DNA of 18,435 nucleotides from Hemicentrotus pulcherrimus (Eukaryota > Echinodermata > Echinoidea > Camarodonta > Strongylocentrotidae): the NCBI GenBank assembly GCA_003118195.1, contig BEXV01003064.1:25582-44016 (forward strand). Reading direction: 5' to 3'. Position numbers and translations under genes: made by a program. Below are positions 1 to 7,509 of this stretch, in pieces; the stretch's first letter is position 1, and every line of letters begins with the position of its first letter. Under the pieces are notes generated by a model. The model searched no databases, was not told where the DNA came from, and was given only the letters and a program-made list of their open reading frames with translations.

Positions 1-299
1 ACTCCCCCCACAAAAACCCCCTCCAGTAGACCCTACGCTGTTCTCAGATGATACCATAATCGATTATGTGGACAATAAATACCCACATTAATTATGAAGA
101 CCTGATCTGTACTAATGTAGTATAAAATCAAGCCTGACCAGTATCCAATTTGACTTGATCAACCACTTAATAATTTGGCTAGCAAGGCCTTTTTTTCGAG
201 AAAATATAATTTTTTTAGAAAGTAGAAATTACCCAGTACTGGGTAGATATTTGAATCTAGACTCTCTTTTTTTCCCCGATTCTAGTTGTAACGTTTAGG
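1..299. other. AT-rich flank, no gene seen
   Basis: No coding region or RNA gene is visible. The only structure noted is a perfect 16-bp palindrome, TACCCAGTACTGGGTA, at 230-245, just before the SINE-like element. Its function is unknown; it could be the footprint of another mobile element. Confidence 0.5.
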
Positions 300-690
300 G
301 CCGGGAAATAGACATATGACATAGAAATAGATCTATACAAAGATCCCGGTTCGGCTCCCACCCATGCAGGCGGATGACTGAAGCCTGCGCTGTGTCTTAA
401 CGTGCCGCTTCCCTTGTTAGTTGCAGGTTATGTCAAGTGGAACACACTGTCCCTCGGATAAGGACGTTAAATGGGGCCCCATGTACAGGAGAGCTGCCAC
501 CCTTGCACTTTAAGAACCCATTGCACTATTCGTATAAGAATAGGGGGAAACCCCGGTGTAATGGTCCACCTGCACACCCCAATCAGGACGAGTATATTAT
601 TACTTACGTCATCTGCAAGAATCTTCAGTAGAATTGAAGGAGGCAGATTTTGATTGTTTCGAAGAAGAAGAACATGAAGAAGCACAGGAA
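300..690 (+). mobile_element. tRNA-derived SINE-like element, 5' part (interrupted)
   Basis: The block at 348-358 (GGTTCGGCTCC) fits a Pol III B box. The A box is not convincing, so the 5' boundary near 300 is approximate. About 440-570 matches my recollection of the conserved core shared by many marine-invertebrate SINEs (MetaSINE-like): CTCGGATAAGGACGTTAAAT, then AAGAACCCATTGCACTATTC, then a block of Gs and CCCCGG. The 3' end becomes GAA-rich (about 658-690) and is cut by the LTR element at 690/691; the tail resumes at 6966. The short ORFs across this region overlap on both strands and look like noise. The family name is from memory, not a search. Confidence 0.55.
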
Positions 691-1057
691 TGTAGTGATT
701 CAGCCCGAGCCAGTATGGCTCGGGCGGATATAAACGCACAAGCGCGCCAATTGCGTAGTTGGCGACACCCGCGGTTGTTTCCGTGGTTAAGCCAAGGGCT
801 GAATGAGTGAGATTTGACCTGGAACTGCAACCGTGCTACAACGCCGTCTGCTGGGTTCCTTCGGGTCTCGGGTCTCTACGTGTACGTATGTCTACGTGGA
901 GCTCCACGCATCGGATCTTCGACAAGCTTCTCGAGACTCCGTTCGAGTAGTTCTTCTCTACATCTTATGGTAGGATCTACCCTTATATTTATAGCTTATT
1001 GCGTAGTTAAAAGTAGTTATTTAGGCTCTCTAATACTTTATTCCGCTCCGGCACTAT
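691..1057 (+). repeat. 5' LTR
   Basis: It begins TGTAGTG and ends GCACTAT, an imperfect terminal inverted repeat. It matches 6599-6965 with no indels and about 10 substitutions. The U3 part has a perfect 9-bp inverted repeat, CCCGAGCCA/TGGCTCGGG (704-712, 716-724), just upstream of a TATA box. ATTCAGCCC (698-706) can also pair with GGGCTGAAT (796-804). A perfect 14-bp palindrome, CGTGGAGCTCCACG, lies at 895-908. If a terminal A is counted, the LTR is 368 bp and the target repeat becomes GGAA. Confidence 0.92.
704..734 (+). promoter_or_regulatory. LTR core promoter: palindrome plus TATA box
   Basis: TATAAA is at 729-734, four bases after a 21-bp palindromic element (704-724). The same arrangement is conserved in the 3' LTR (6612-6632, TATAAA at 6637-6642). 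This is a credible Pol II core promoter for the element. The palindrome could bind a dimeric factor or form a hairpin. Confidence 0.6.
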
Positions 1058-1059
1058 AT

Positions 1060-1071
1060 TGGCGTAATCCC
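1060..1071 (+). other. Primer binding site candidate
   Basis: TGGCGTAATCCC starts 2 bp after the 5' LTR, where minus-strand primer sites lie in LTR retroelements. It begins with TGG, complementary to a tRNA CCA end. The first ten bases differ at one position from the site expected for a serine tRNA ending in GACTACGCCA. The tRNA identity is tentative. Confidence 0.55.
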
Positions 1072-1158
1072 TTCTCTTCGAACTTGTTCGGGGTAGATGT
1101 GTTTTTCTTCTCGCGCACATGTCCAGGCCGCCATCTTGGCCTCATTGACCTCTGTGTT

Positions 1159-1648
1159 GTAGAGATTTTTCGTTTTTGAAATTTCTTCGGGGGGCCTTTT
1201 TAGCTTGTTGTTTCACCATTTTGTAGTTAATTCTTAGATTAGATTAGTATTTTAGGGACTCGTAGGGTATTTTCAGTGCTGTATTCCGATTTTTGGGTAC
1301 TCATTTCTGTGTTTTGGGGATTATTTTTTGTGGTCGCACACATGTTCTAGCCGCCATCTTGTCGGCATTCACTCGTGTGTTATAGGAATTTTCTCTTAGT
1401 TTTTGAAGCTTTCGTGGTAGGCCTAGGGCCTTATAACCTCATATTTTTTCGTTTCTTGTCTACTTCGAGTTGTAGGGTAGTTTTTTAGGGACTCGTTAAT
1501 ATTTTTACGGCCGTATTTCGATTTTTGACGTCGGTTTCGGTCATTTTTTGTACTTAAATTTGCTCACTTTTTTGTACTCACTAGACTGGTTGTACAGCCG
1601 TTTTTTTAATTGCTCGTAGTTTTGATCCTCTCGCCAGAGTTTTATACT
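1159..1648 (+). repeat. Leader repeat, copy A
   Basis: This untranslated leader segment is duplicated at 1871-2313 (offset about 712). Copy A carries about 50 bp (near 1346-1395) absent from copy B. It stops at TTTATACT (1641-1648), exactly where copy B runs into the first of three hairpins. It also contains an older internal repeat: the block CCGCCATCTTG appears near 1129 and again near 1351. Confidence 0.85.
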
Positions 1649-1662
1649 TATACTTATACGGA

Positions 1663-1828
1663 AAGTCTGAATAAGATCATGTTTTGGGGACCGGAGGAGT
1701 AATTCCTCTGGATCAACAGGAGCCTTTTGGCTTTGCTTGATGGTGTTAATGGCCTGGGTGCCCGGAAATGATATCAGGATCTTGCCAAGTGGCACAGAGA
1801 ATGTAGATCTTATTTATTGTTTTCACTT
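1663..1828 (+). repeat. Copy of the element's own 3' region in its 5' leader
   Basis: These 166 bp match 5925-6090 at a constant offset of 4262 with only a handful of substitutions. The segment lies between leader copies A and B, so material from near the 3' end of the element was copied into the leader. On the minus strand both copies are part of a similar ORF (1541-1795 and 5836-6057). Confidence 0.88.
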
Positions 1829-1838
1829 TACTGGCTTT

Positions 1839-1865
1839 CCATACTGGCTCGGGCTGAATCACTAC
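1839..1865 (-). repeat. Inverted fragment of the LTR start
   Basis: These 27 bases are an exact reverse complement of LTR bases 692-718, including the 21-bp palindrome. The fragment sits between the copied 3' segment and leader copy B. It marks a strand-switch or second-insertion junction. Confidence 0.85.
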
Positions 1866-1870
1866 GCCAT

Positions 1871-2313
1871 GTAGGGATTTTTCCTTTTTGAAATTTCTTC
1901 GGGGGGCCTTGTTAGCTTGTTGTTTCACCATTTTGTAGTTAATTCTTAGATTAGATTAGTATTTCAGGGACTTGTAGGGTATTTTCAGTGCTGTATTCCG
2001 ATTTTGGGGTACTCGTTTCAGTGTTTTAGGGATTATTTTTTATGGTCGCACACATGTTTTTTTAGTTTTTGAAGCTTTCGTGGTAGGCCTAGGGCCTTAT
2101 AACCTCATATTTTTTCGTTTCTTGTCTACTTAGAGTTGTAGGGTAGTTTTTTTAGGGACTCGTTAATATTTTTACTGCCGTATTTCGATTTTTGACGTCG
2201 GTTTCGGTCATTTGTTGTACTTAAATTTGCTCGCTTTTTTGTACTCACTAGACTGGTTGTACAGCCATTTTTTGTATTGCTCGTAGTTTTGATCCTCTCG
2301 CCAGAGTTTTATA
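1871..2313 (+). repeat. Leader repeat, copy B
   Basis: Second copy of 1159-1648, diverged by scattered substitutions and one deletion of about 50 bp. It continues directly into the first hairpin unit at 2314. From 2345 to 2500 the DNA is full of AAGTA/TAAGTAAG words, which recur near 2825-2845. Confidence 0.85.
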
Positions 2314-2333
2314 CTGTGGAGATAATTCCACGG
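2314..2333 (+). repeat. Leader hairpin 1
   Basis: GTGGA-GATAAT-TCCAC forms a stem-loop, followed by TTTTTCGGTGAGGT and preceded by TCTCGCCAGAG. The same unit recurs at 2648 and 2759. Confidence 0.7.
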
Positions 2334-2647
2334 TGTTCTTTTTCGGTGAGGTATAGGGTTGTTTAAGTAGGATTTTTTAAGTAGGGGTTTTTTAGTAAGA
2401 AACTAAGTAAGATTATGAAATAAACTAAGTAAGTTATTAAGTAGGCAATACGTGTAGGTCTTTCCTGTAAGGAACTAAGTACGTTAGTAAGTAAGCAAGA
2501 GGGAAGGATTGGGTAGGTACCTAAGTGGGATTTTTGACTGTCTTGTTTTGTATATCTGTGGATTTGGGGTTAAATCGTGGGTGGTAATTAATTTCATCTT
2601 CATTTCATCATTACTAATATTGTACGGCCGTCTCGCCGAGCATTATA

Positions 2648-2667
2648 CCATGGAGATAGTTCCGCGG
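2648..2667 (+). repeat. Leader hairpin 2
   Basis: CCATGGA-GATAGT-TCCGCGG is the diverged member of the set. The stem keeps five Watson-Crick pairs and a G-T wobble with one A-C mismatch. It is again preceded by TCTCGCCGAG and followed by TTTTTCGGTGAGGT. Confidence 0.65.
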
Positions 2668-2758
2668 TGTTTTTCGGTGAGGTATGTTGCCTGTTTAAGT
2701 GTAATCCTTTAGTGTTTATAGTAGGGTTTAGCTTTGGCCAGCTCGCTGAAGTCTTTCA

Positions 2759-2778
2759 CCGTGGAGATAATTCCACGG
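2759..2778 (+). repeat. Leader hairpin 3
   Basis: CCGTGGA-GATAAT-TCCACGG is a perfect 7-bp stem with a 6-nt loop, followed by TTTTTCAGTGAGGT. It lies about 150 bases upstream of the gag start, the place where packaging or dimerisation structures are often found in retroelement RNAs. The role is an inference. Confidence 0.7.
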
Positions 2779-2927
2779 TGGTTTTTCAGTGAGGTTTTGG
2801 GTTGAAGCATTTTTCCTTTAGGAAAACTAAGTAGGGTAGTAAGTAAGCACGAAGGAGGAGTTTTCTTTTGGGGATTTAATTTCATGATTATTTATTCTCA
2901 TTCTCGTGGCGGATTTCAAAATTGGTC

Positions 2928-3236
2928 ATGACCACCGAGAAGTTCAAAATTAAATATGTGACCGAGGAGGCCTTACTGGCCGTGGTAGATAAGACTAAGT
3001 CTGGCAAGATTATTAAGTGGAGGGAACAGTGTGGGAGTTTAACTGAGGAATTGTTTTTGAAGTGTCCCCGCCTCCATGAAGCCAAGGAGCTGTTGCCGTT
3101 ATTTGATTTCAGGCCTTATCAGGAGGAGGCTACGGAGACGAAGGGGGAGGGGGAGGGGACTGAACAAACCCAGTCCACCGAGGTTCTAGTTCCTGTCCCT
3201 GATAAGCTGATCATTCAGTGTACCCCCCCACCCCCC
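2928..3236 (+). pseudogene. gag: gag N-terminal segment
   Basis: The first good ATG is at 2928 (MTTEKFKIKY...). The frame is open to 3284, but the likely coding sense leaves it near the C-rich tract at 3222-3236, where the proline-rich continuation is in the +1 frame. The N-terminal 60 residues are mixed charged/hydrophobic and matrix-like in position; the tail is acidic and Q/E-rich. No domain is recognised. The break at a homopolymer could be decay, programmed shifting or a sequencing error; I favour decay or error. Confidence 0.6.
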
Positions 3237-3237
3237 A

Positions 3238-3952
3238 CCTTCGGGTGGAGGCCCAGCTGGGCCTGTAGCCGGGGCTGCAGCTGAATCGCAGCGGGCCAAG
3301 GGCTCGCCGCAGCCGGCAAGCCCTCCAGACGAGCCCTCTGCCGACCATCGGCTAAGGGGAGAAAGCAATTTACCTTCCAGGGAGCCTCCTCGTAAGAATT
3401 ATGGTGATCCCTCTTCTAGTGATTCCTCTGAATCGCAGCCGGCAAGCCCTCCAGCCGAGCCCTCTGCCGACCATCGGCTTAGGGGAGAAAGTAATTTACC
3501 TTCCAGGGAGCCTCCTCGTAGGAATTATGGTGATCCCCCTTCTAGTGATTTCTCTTCTAAAAATTACTGTCCGCCTTCCAGGGAACCCCCACGTAGGGAT
3601 TATATGGCACCTTCTAGGGAATCCCATCCTTACAATTATAGTCCACCTTCCGGGGAGCCCCCAGTAAGGGATTATGATTATCCCTTTGCTAGGGAATCGC
3701 GGCCGGACAATTATAATCCCTCTTCTAGGGAGTCCCGGCCCGATAATTATTATCCTCCTAGGGAATCCCTACCCGACAGGTCTTATCCTCCTAGGGATAA
3801 TTATTATCCTTCTAGACCTAGGGAAAGGGAATCCCCTCCTGATAATTATTATTTGCCTAGGGAAAGGGAATCCCCACCCGTTAAGTATTATCCTTCCAGA
3901 GAATCCCCACCAGGGGGCCAGGGAGATTACAGGTCGCAGGGGCGCCGAGATT
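3238..3952 (+). pseudogene. gag: gag proline-rich repeat region
   Basis: This frame is open from 3211 to 4077. It encodes a low-complexity chain: a 42-residue tandem duplication, then about a dozen shorter units of the pattern SRESxPDNYYPP, rich in Pro, Tyr, Arg and Ser. Such tracts occur as linkers or interaction surfaces in Gag proteins. Coding sense moves to another frame at the C run 3955-3960, where the capsid begins. Overlapping ORFs in the other frames, made of Ile/Leu/Pro/Gly strings, are shadows of the repeat. Confidence 0.65.
3308..3559 (+). repeat. 126-bp in-frame tandem duplication in gag
   Basis: Units 3308-3433 and 3434-3559 are near identical. Each starts CGCAGCCGGCAAG and encodes QPASPP...SADHRLRGESN... 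The 126-bp period equals 42 codons, so the frame is kept. Confidence 0.85.
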
Positions 3953-4430
3953 GGCCCCCCGTCTGCCGAGGTCACTTAGTTACGATGGGAGGACTAGTTG
4001 GCATTCCTTTCTCAGGAAATTTACAAGTTATGCTGCATCGTGCCAGTGGAGTTCGAATGAGTGTTTGGATGCACTAGGCTGGTGTTTGGAAGGGTCTGCC
4101 TCAGATTGTTATTCCAATCTTATAAATACGGGTACTTGTTTTTACGACAGGATGTTGACGGCGATGGGGCGTCGGTTCGGGTCGGCACGATTTCCGGAGG
4201 AGGCCATAGCCGAGTTTCGAACGGCTCGCCAACTCCCGGAGGAGTCCCTTCTTGAATGGTCTGATCGCCTCCAGGCTTTGTCTTTTGAAGCTTTTGGGGG
4301 TGATCAGAGGGGTGACAGCACTCAAATAGTGTTGCAGTTGTGCCAAGGTTGTACAGACAAGGCGGCTGGGTTAACAGCCCTAAATCAGCGGCCGAAGTCT
4401 ATCGACGCGGCCCTATACCATCAGGTGGGC
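3951..4430 (+). pseudogene. gag: gag capsid domain (Retrotrans_gag type)
   Basis: The frame is open 3951-4541. It shows the Ty3/gypsy capsid pattern: YDGRTSWHSFLRKF near the start, then ALGWCLEGSASDCY, then RRFGSARFPEEAIAEFRTAR and LPEESLLEWSDRLQAL. These correspond to the 'F-G...W..F...F', 'L..L.G.A...' and 'L.....R..E.L..Y..RL' signatures of the family. After about 4420 the sense passes to the +1 frame, so the final ~35 residues to the stop at 4541 are probably out of frame. Capsid proteins assemble the retrotransposon particle in the cytoplasm. Confidence 0.7.
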
Positions 4431-4908
4431 ACAGCACACCCAACGTGTAGTGTATGGGAGCGAGTCTCGCCGTTTATATCCAGCTTCTCGGCAGCAGGTG
4501 CAGGAGACTTGCCTGTACGATCGGGAGGTGGACAGTTGTGATACGGTTGAGGAGCCAGTAATTATTCGCCATAGGCAACCCTATCCCCTGTATCGTTCCC
4601 CAACAATTTCCAAAGGTCGAGATGTTCCCCGTCCGGCTCCTGTGGAGGACCGGGGGAAGGTCACAACGCCTTTTGAAGTTCAGGCCAGGAATGACAGGAA
4701 TGGCTATTTAAAAGAGGAAGTCGTTAATCTTAAGACACGTGCAGACAACACTGATTGTTTACTGGCGGAAATCCTAAAGACGGTTAAGGCTTTAGAGGTT
4801 TCTATGCTTTCTCTATCTCCCGTGGCTACTGGTGTTCCGGAAAACCTGGAGGGGTCGGAAAGCGAGGCCGATCTCCGATCTGGAAACCGAGAGGCCTACA
4901 ATCAGTAA
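4431..4908 (+). pseudogene. gag: gag C-terminal segment with coiled coil
   Basis: The reading continues from the capsid as QHTQRVVYGSESRRLY..., typical of the stretch after Ty3 capsids, and ends at a TAA at 4906-4908. A likely coiled coil covers the region GYLKEEVVNLKTRADNTD to VKALEVSML. No intact CCHC zinc knuckle is present. In the protease frame near 4812-4870 the chain reads GYWCSGKPGG..., which resembles a knuckle that has lost several metal ligands. That resemblance is weak. Confidence 0.55.
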
Positions 4909-5462
4909 ATACTTTTCTAGTGAATGTCAGTGACCCGCCTGACTCTTCGGTCGGTCCCTTTGCCAAGGTAAATAATGTTAATGACCCGCCTGACAAGCAG
5001 AGTAAGGGTAATATGGACCCTGTGGAGGTGGTAGTTGTAAATAAACTAAGAAGCAGTTCTATGTTTTATGTGCCTATTTTATTTGGGAGCGTTAAGTTAA
5101 GGGCAATTGTAGATACCACTGCTGAAGTTTCCGTTGTTTCTGATAAATTCCTCTCCCTTCTGGATCCAGCACCCCCTATCCTTCAAACTGTTGTCCTAAG
5201 GACGGCCGGCCAGGATCAGAGAATGACATCTATGAAGATCGGCCCTGTTCCTATTAAGTTAGGTCAATCATTGTTTGAGGAAGTTGTATACTGTGCCCCG
5301 TTAGAGGATGATATGTTACTTGGGATAGATTTCTTACAGAAATATGGTATTGATATCTCCATAACTCAGTCCAAGCTTATTGTCCGGGGGGAGGAGGTAC
5401 ATACATATGTACTATGGGACAGATTCCAGGGCAGCCTGTATCCAGAGAGTTTGTGTCGCTAG
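4812..5462 (+). pseudogene. pro: Retropepsin-like aspartic protease, catalytic Gly lost
   Basis: This frame is open through the gag terminus and overlaps gag in the -1 frame. The protease fold is marked by FYVPILFGSVKLRAIVDT near residue 50-65, the active-site region VDTTAEVSVVS where family members have D-T/S-G, and the C-terminal signature MLLGIDFLQKYGIDI. The Gly in the DTG triad is replaced by Thr (codon ACT), which should abolish activity. Retropepsins act as dimers to process Gag-Pol. A TAG follows at 5460-5462, and typical post-protease residues continue in the +1 frame, so the end is also frameshifted. Confidence 0.75.
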
Positions 5463-5613
5463 GACGGCCGTGGTGCCTCCTTCTAGTGGGAAGCGGGTAA
5501 GATGTAAGGTTGTTGGGAGCCCAGGGCTCCGCAGTAAGGACCTTTCCCTTTTCCAGCCCACTCACAGGCTCCCATTTTGGATTCCTCGGATCGTGTTTGA
5601 TCGGGGAAAATAA
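5440..5613 (+). pseudogene. pol: Remnant of protease-RT linker
   Basis: In the frame +1 to the protease, RVCVARTAVVPPSSGKRVRC resembles the beta-rich 'R..T.VIPP.S...V.C' stretch that follows retropepsin in gypsy Pol proteins. It stops at 5611-5613, where reverse transcriptase would be expected. Nothing resembling the RT YxDD region follows, so pol ends here by deletion. Confidence 0.5.
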
Positions 5614-6598
5614 CATGTTTTTTGGAAGATAACACATTTTTGGGTTCAATTTTGTTTACACTGTTTAATTTCATTGTAAATCATATGGGTTCCTGAACTT
5701 TAAGTCTTGATGTTTTTAAACTGAATAGAACAATAAAACGAAACTGAAAAGTCTCTACTTCGGTTAGTTGTGTTAATTATCCTAGTCTTTTCTTCAGGTG
5801 GTATGCGGAATTAGCTGCTCCGTTTTAAGAGCTGACTAGGAAGCATTCCTTCCACTGGGAGACATAAAAGCCATCAAACGGCTATTTTTTGATACTTCCA
5901 AAATGACACTGGGGTTCCAATAATAAGTCTGAATAAGATCATGTTTTGGGGACCGGAGGAGTAATTCCTCGGGATCAACAGGAGCCTTTTGTCTTTGCTT
6001 GATGGTGTTATTGGCCTGGATGCCAGGAAATGATATCAGGATCTTGCCAAGTGGCACAGAGAATGTAGATCTTATTTATTATTTTCACTTATATGCACCT
6101 CTTATACATGTATGCACCGTCCGGACAGGCCATATGGAGCCGTTTGGCTGTACCGTCCGGATTGCCCTTGGGGAGCCATTTGGCTCTACCCTTTTTCCGC
6201 ACATTCATTGCCGTTGCCATTCATTGCCATTCATCGTTTATGTTCATCACTTGCACTTCCATGCTTCCATGTATGAGATTGCTCGTTCAATTAGGAATTT
6301 ATGTTTTCCGTAGCAGGTTTTGAAATACAGTGCATTTTACTGTTCTCTGTTTTTACCTATGGGATTGTTCAGTCTCTTTTTATACATGTATTTTACATAA
6401 TGTTTCCCGTATGGAGTATGATAAGGGCGCCCACCCCCTGGAAAGCCCAAAACTTCACCGGTGCTGGCAAGGTGGGTCCTTAACCCATTTACCAGCGGGA
6501 ACGGCGTGACCCCGCACTGCGGCACGGGAGTAATGTTAAGTTAGTTTTAGTTTAGTTTAAGTTAGGGATGGGCTTTAAACTCATTAAGTGGGGAATAA
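5614..6598 (+). other. 3' untranslated part of the LTR element
   Basis: No reverse transcriptase, integrase or envelope domain is readable. AATAAA at 5732-5737 is a possible polyadenylation signal. TCCTAGTCTTTTCTTCAG, ending near 5798, resembles a splice acceptor. 5925-6090 is the source of the copy in the leader. 6110-6190 has short repeats (ACCGTCCGGA twice; GAGCCRTTTGGCT twice). GGGGAA at 6590-6595 is a short polypurine-tract candidate just before the 3' LTR. Confidence 0.6.
5836..6057 (-). CDS. Antisense ORF in LTR element, unknown
   Basis: A 73-codon ORF on the strand opposite to gag, beginning MPLGKILISFPG and containing KAPVDPEELLLRSPKHDLIQ. Its first ~45 codons recur in the duplicated segment (1663-1795), where five or so substitutions leave the frame open, at least three of them changing residues. 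I do not recognise a family. It could be chance, a captured host fragment, or an antisense gene of the element. The two-copy retention is explained by the DNA duplication alone. Confidence 0.2.
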   Translation of the reverse strand: MPLGKILISFPGIQANNTIKQRQKAPVDPEELLLRSPKHDLIQTYYWNPSVILEVSKNSRLMAFMSPSGRNAS

Positions 6599-6965
6599 TG
6601 TAGTGATTCAGCCCGAGCCAGTATGGCTCGGGCGGATATAAACGCACAAACGCGCCAATTGCATAGGTGGTGACACCCGCGGTTGTTTCCGTGGTTAAGC
6701 CAAGGGCTGAATGAGTGAGATTTGACCTGGAACTGCAACCGTGCTACAACGCCGTCTGCTGGGTTCCTTCGGGTCTCGGGTCTCTACGTGTACGAATGTC
6801 TACGTGGAGCTCCACGCATCGGATCTTGGACAAGCTTCTCGAGACTCCCTTCGAGTAGTTCTTCTCTACAGCTTATGGTAGGATCTACCCTTATATTTAT
6901 AGCTTATTGCGTAGTTAAGTGTAGTTATTTAGGCTCTCTAATACTTTATTCCGCTCCGGCACTAT
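6599..6965 (+). repeat. 3' LTR
   Basis: Same ends and length as the 5' LTR; substitutions cluster near 6650-6672 and 6917-6921. The TATA box (6637-6642) and the 21-bp palindrome (6612-6632) are intact, so outward transcription into 6966 and beyond is possible in principle. It is followed by AGGAA and a long GAA microsatellite. Confidence 0.92.
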
Positions 6966-7058
6966 AGGAAGAAGAAGAAGAAGAAGAACTAAAGTCTTAC
7001 TTAGTAAAGAAGAAGAAGAAGAAGCAGAACTTGAAGAAGAAAAAGAAGAAGAAGAATA
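6966..7058 (+). repeat. GAA microsatellite, 3' tail of interrupted SINE
   Basis: Runs of GAAGAA interspersed with ACTAAAGTC and CAGAACTT. With 658-690 it forms the GAA-rich 3' tail of the SINE-like element split by the LTR insertion. Confidence 0.75.
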
Positions 7059-7182
7059 GGATCAGAGTTAATCTGAACATGCTGAAGTAGTTAATCCAAT
7101 CATTTCTTGGGAATGACAAAGGCCTAGACCTACCTCTTTTTTGTTGAACTTGTTGCAGTTCGAACACCTCCCTGGTACACTC

Positions 7183-7398
7183 CTAGCTCCACCGCCGGCC
7201 GCCCGAGGCGCCGGACGAGTACTGCTCTGTCTGCAGCTCGAACGAGTCGAAGGCGAAGTTGACCGCATTCGCAGCAATTTTGTTTTCTAGTTTAAACCCG
7301 AAATTGACCTTCTTCCAAAGATCTGCACACTCCTTGAGTTTGATGTAACTCTTTCCACCAAAAGATATCACCTTACTTTGAGTCGAAATTGTATGCAT
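7183..7398 (-). CDS. Hypothetical 71-residue ORF, possible first exon
   Basis: ATG at 7398, TAG at 7183. The chain starts MHTISTQSKVISFGGKSYIK, then has KLKECADLWKKVNFGF and AANAVNFAFDSFELQTEQY, and ends in a Gly/Ser/Arg-rich tail. The composition looks like a folded protein rather than a random ORF, but I do not recognise the family. A very good splice donor (GAG then GTAGGT) lies 50 bp past the stop at 7134/7133. Inverted CCAAT boxes lie 110-170 bp upstream. It could be a small gene, a broken first exon (the downstream frame reads ECTREVFELQQVQQKR), or chance. Confidence 0.35.
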   Translation of the reverse strand: MHTISTQSKVISFGGKSYIKLKECADLWKKVNFGFKLENKIAANAVNFAFDSFELQTEQYSSGASGGRRWS

Positions 7399-7509
7399 AC
7401 AGCAAAAACCTGTGTTTTCCTCAGAATCATTCAGTTGTTGACGACATGATTACTACACCGGGTGCTCGAAATAGCGCGCGCCAGTGGTACGTGCACAACA
7501 CTGCCTGTG

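Larger units (their letters stand above)
691..6965 (+). mobile_element. Gag-protease-only LTR retrotransposon, Ty3/gypsy type
   Basis: Two 367-bp LTRs (691-1057, 6599-6965) flank 5.5 kb. The 5-bp repeat AGGAA lies at 686-690 and 6966-6970, showing one insertion into a GAA-rich SINE tail. A primer-binding-site candidate follows the 5' LTR and a short purine tract precedes the 3' LTR. Coding remnants in order are gag N-terminus, a proline-rich repeat region, capsid, a coiled-coil region and an aspartic protease. Reverse transcriptase, RNase H and integrase are absent: 5614-6598 contains no such domains. Gag is split by reading-frame changes. LTR divergence is about 10/367 (2.7%), so the insertion is fairly young. 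It would need enzymes from a related element to move. Confidence 0.9.

Noticed and set aside
437..830. Short ORFs on both strands over the SINE core
   Set aside because: They overlap a Pol III-type repeat and the LTR start, have no shared composition, and use repeat sequence.
814..1179. 121-residue plus ORF starting in the 5' LTR (also 6722-6967)
   Set aside because: It is LTR DNA read through into the leader; both LTRs give it because they are copies, and its sequence is low complexity in Ser/Arg/Leu.
3401..3979. ORFs rich in Ile/Leu/Pro/Gly overlapping the gag repeat region on both strands
   Set aside because: Shadows of the proline-rich gag repeat in other frames.
4812..4870. CCHC zinc knuckle in gag
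   Set aside because: GYWCSGKPGG is reminiscent, but only one of the expected ligands is clearly in place.
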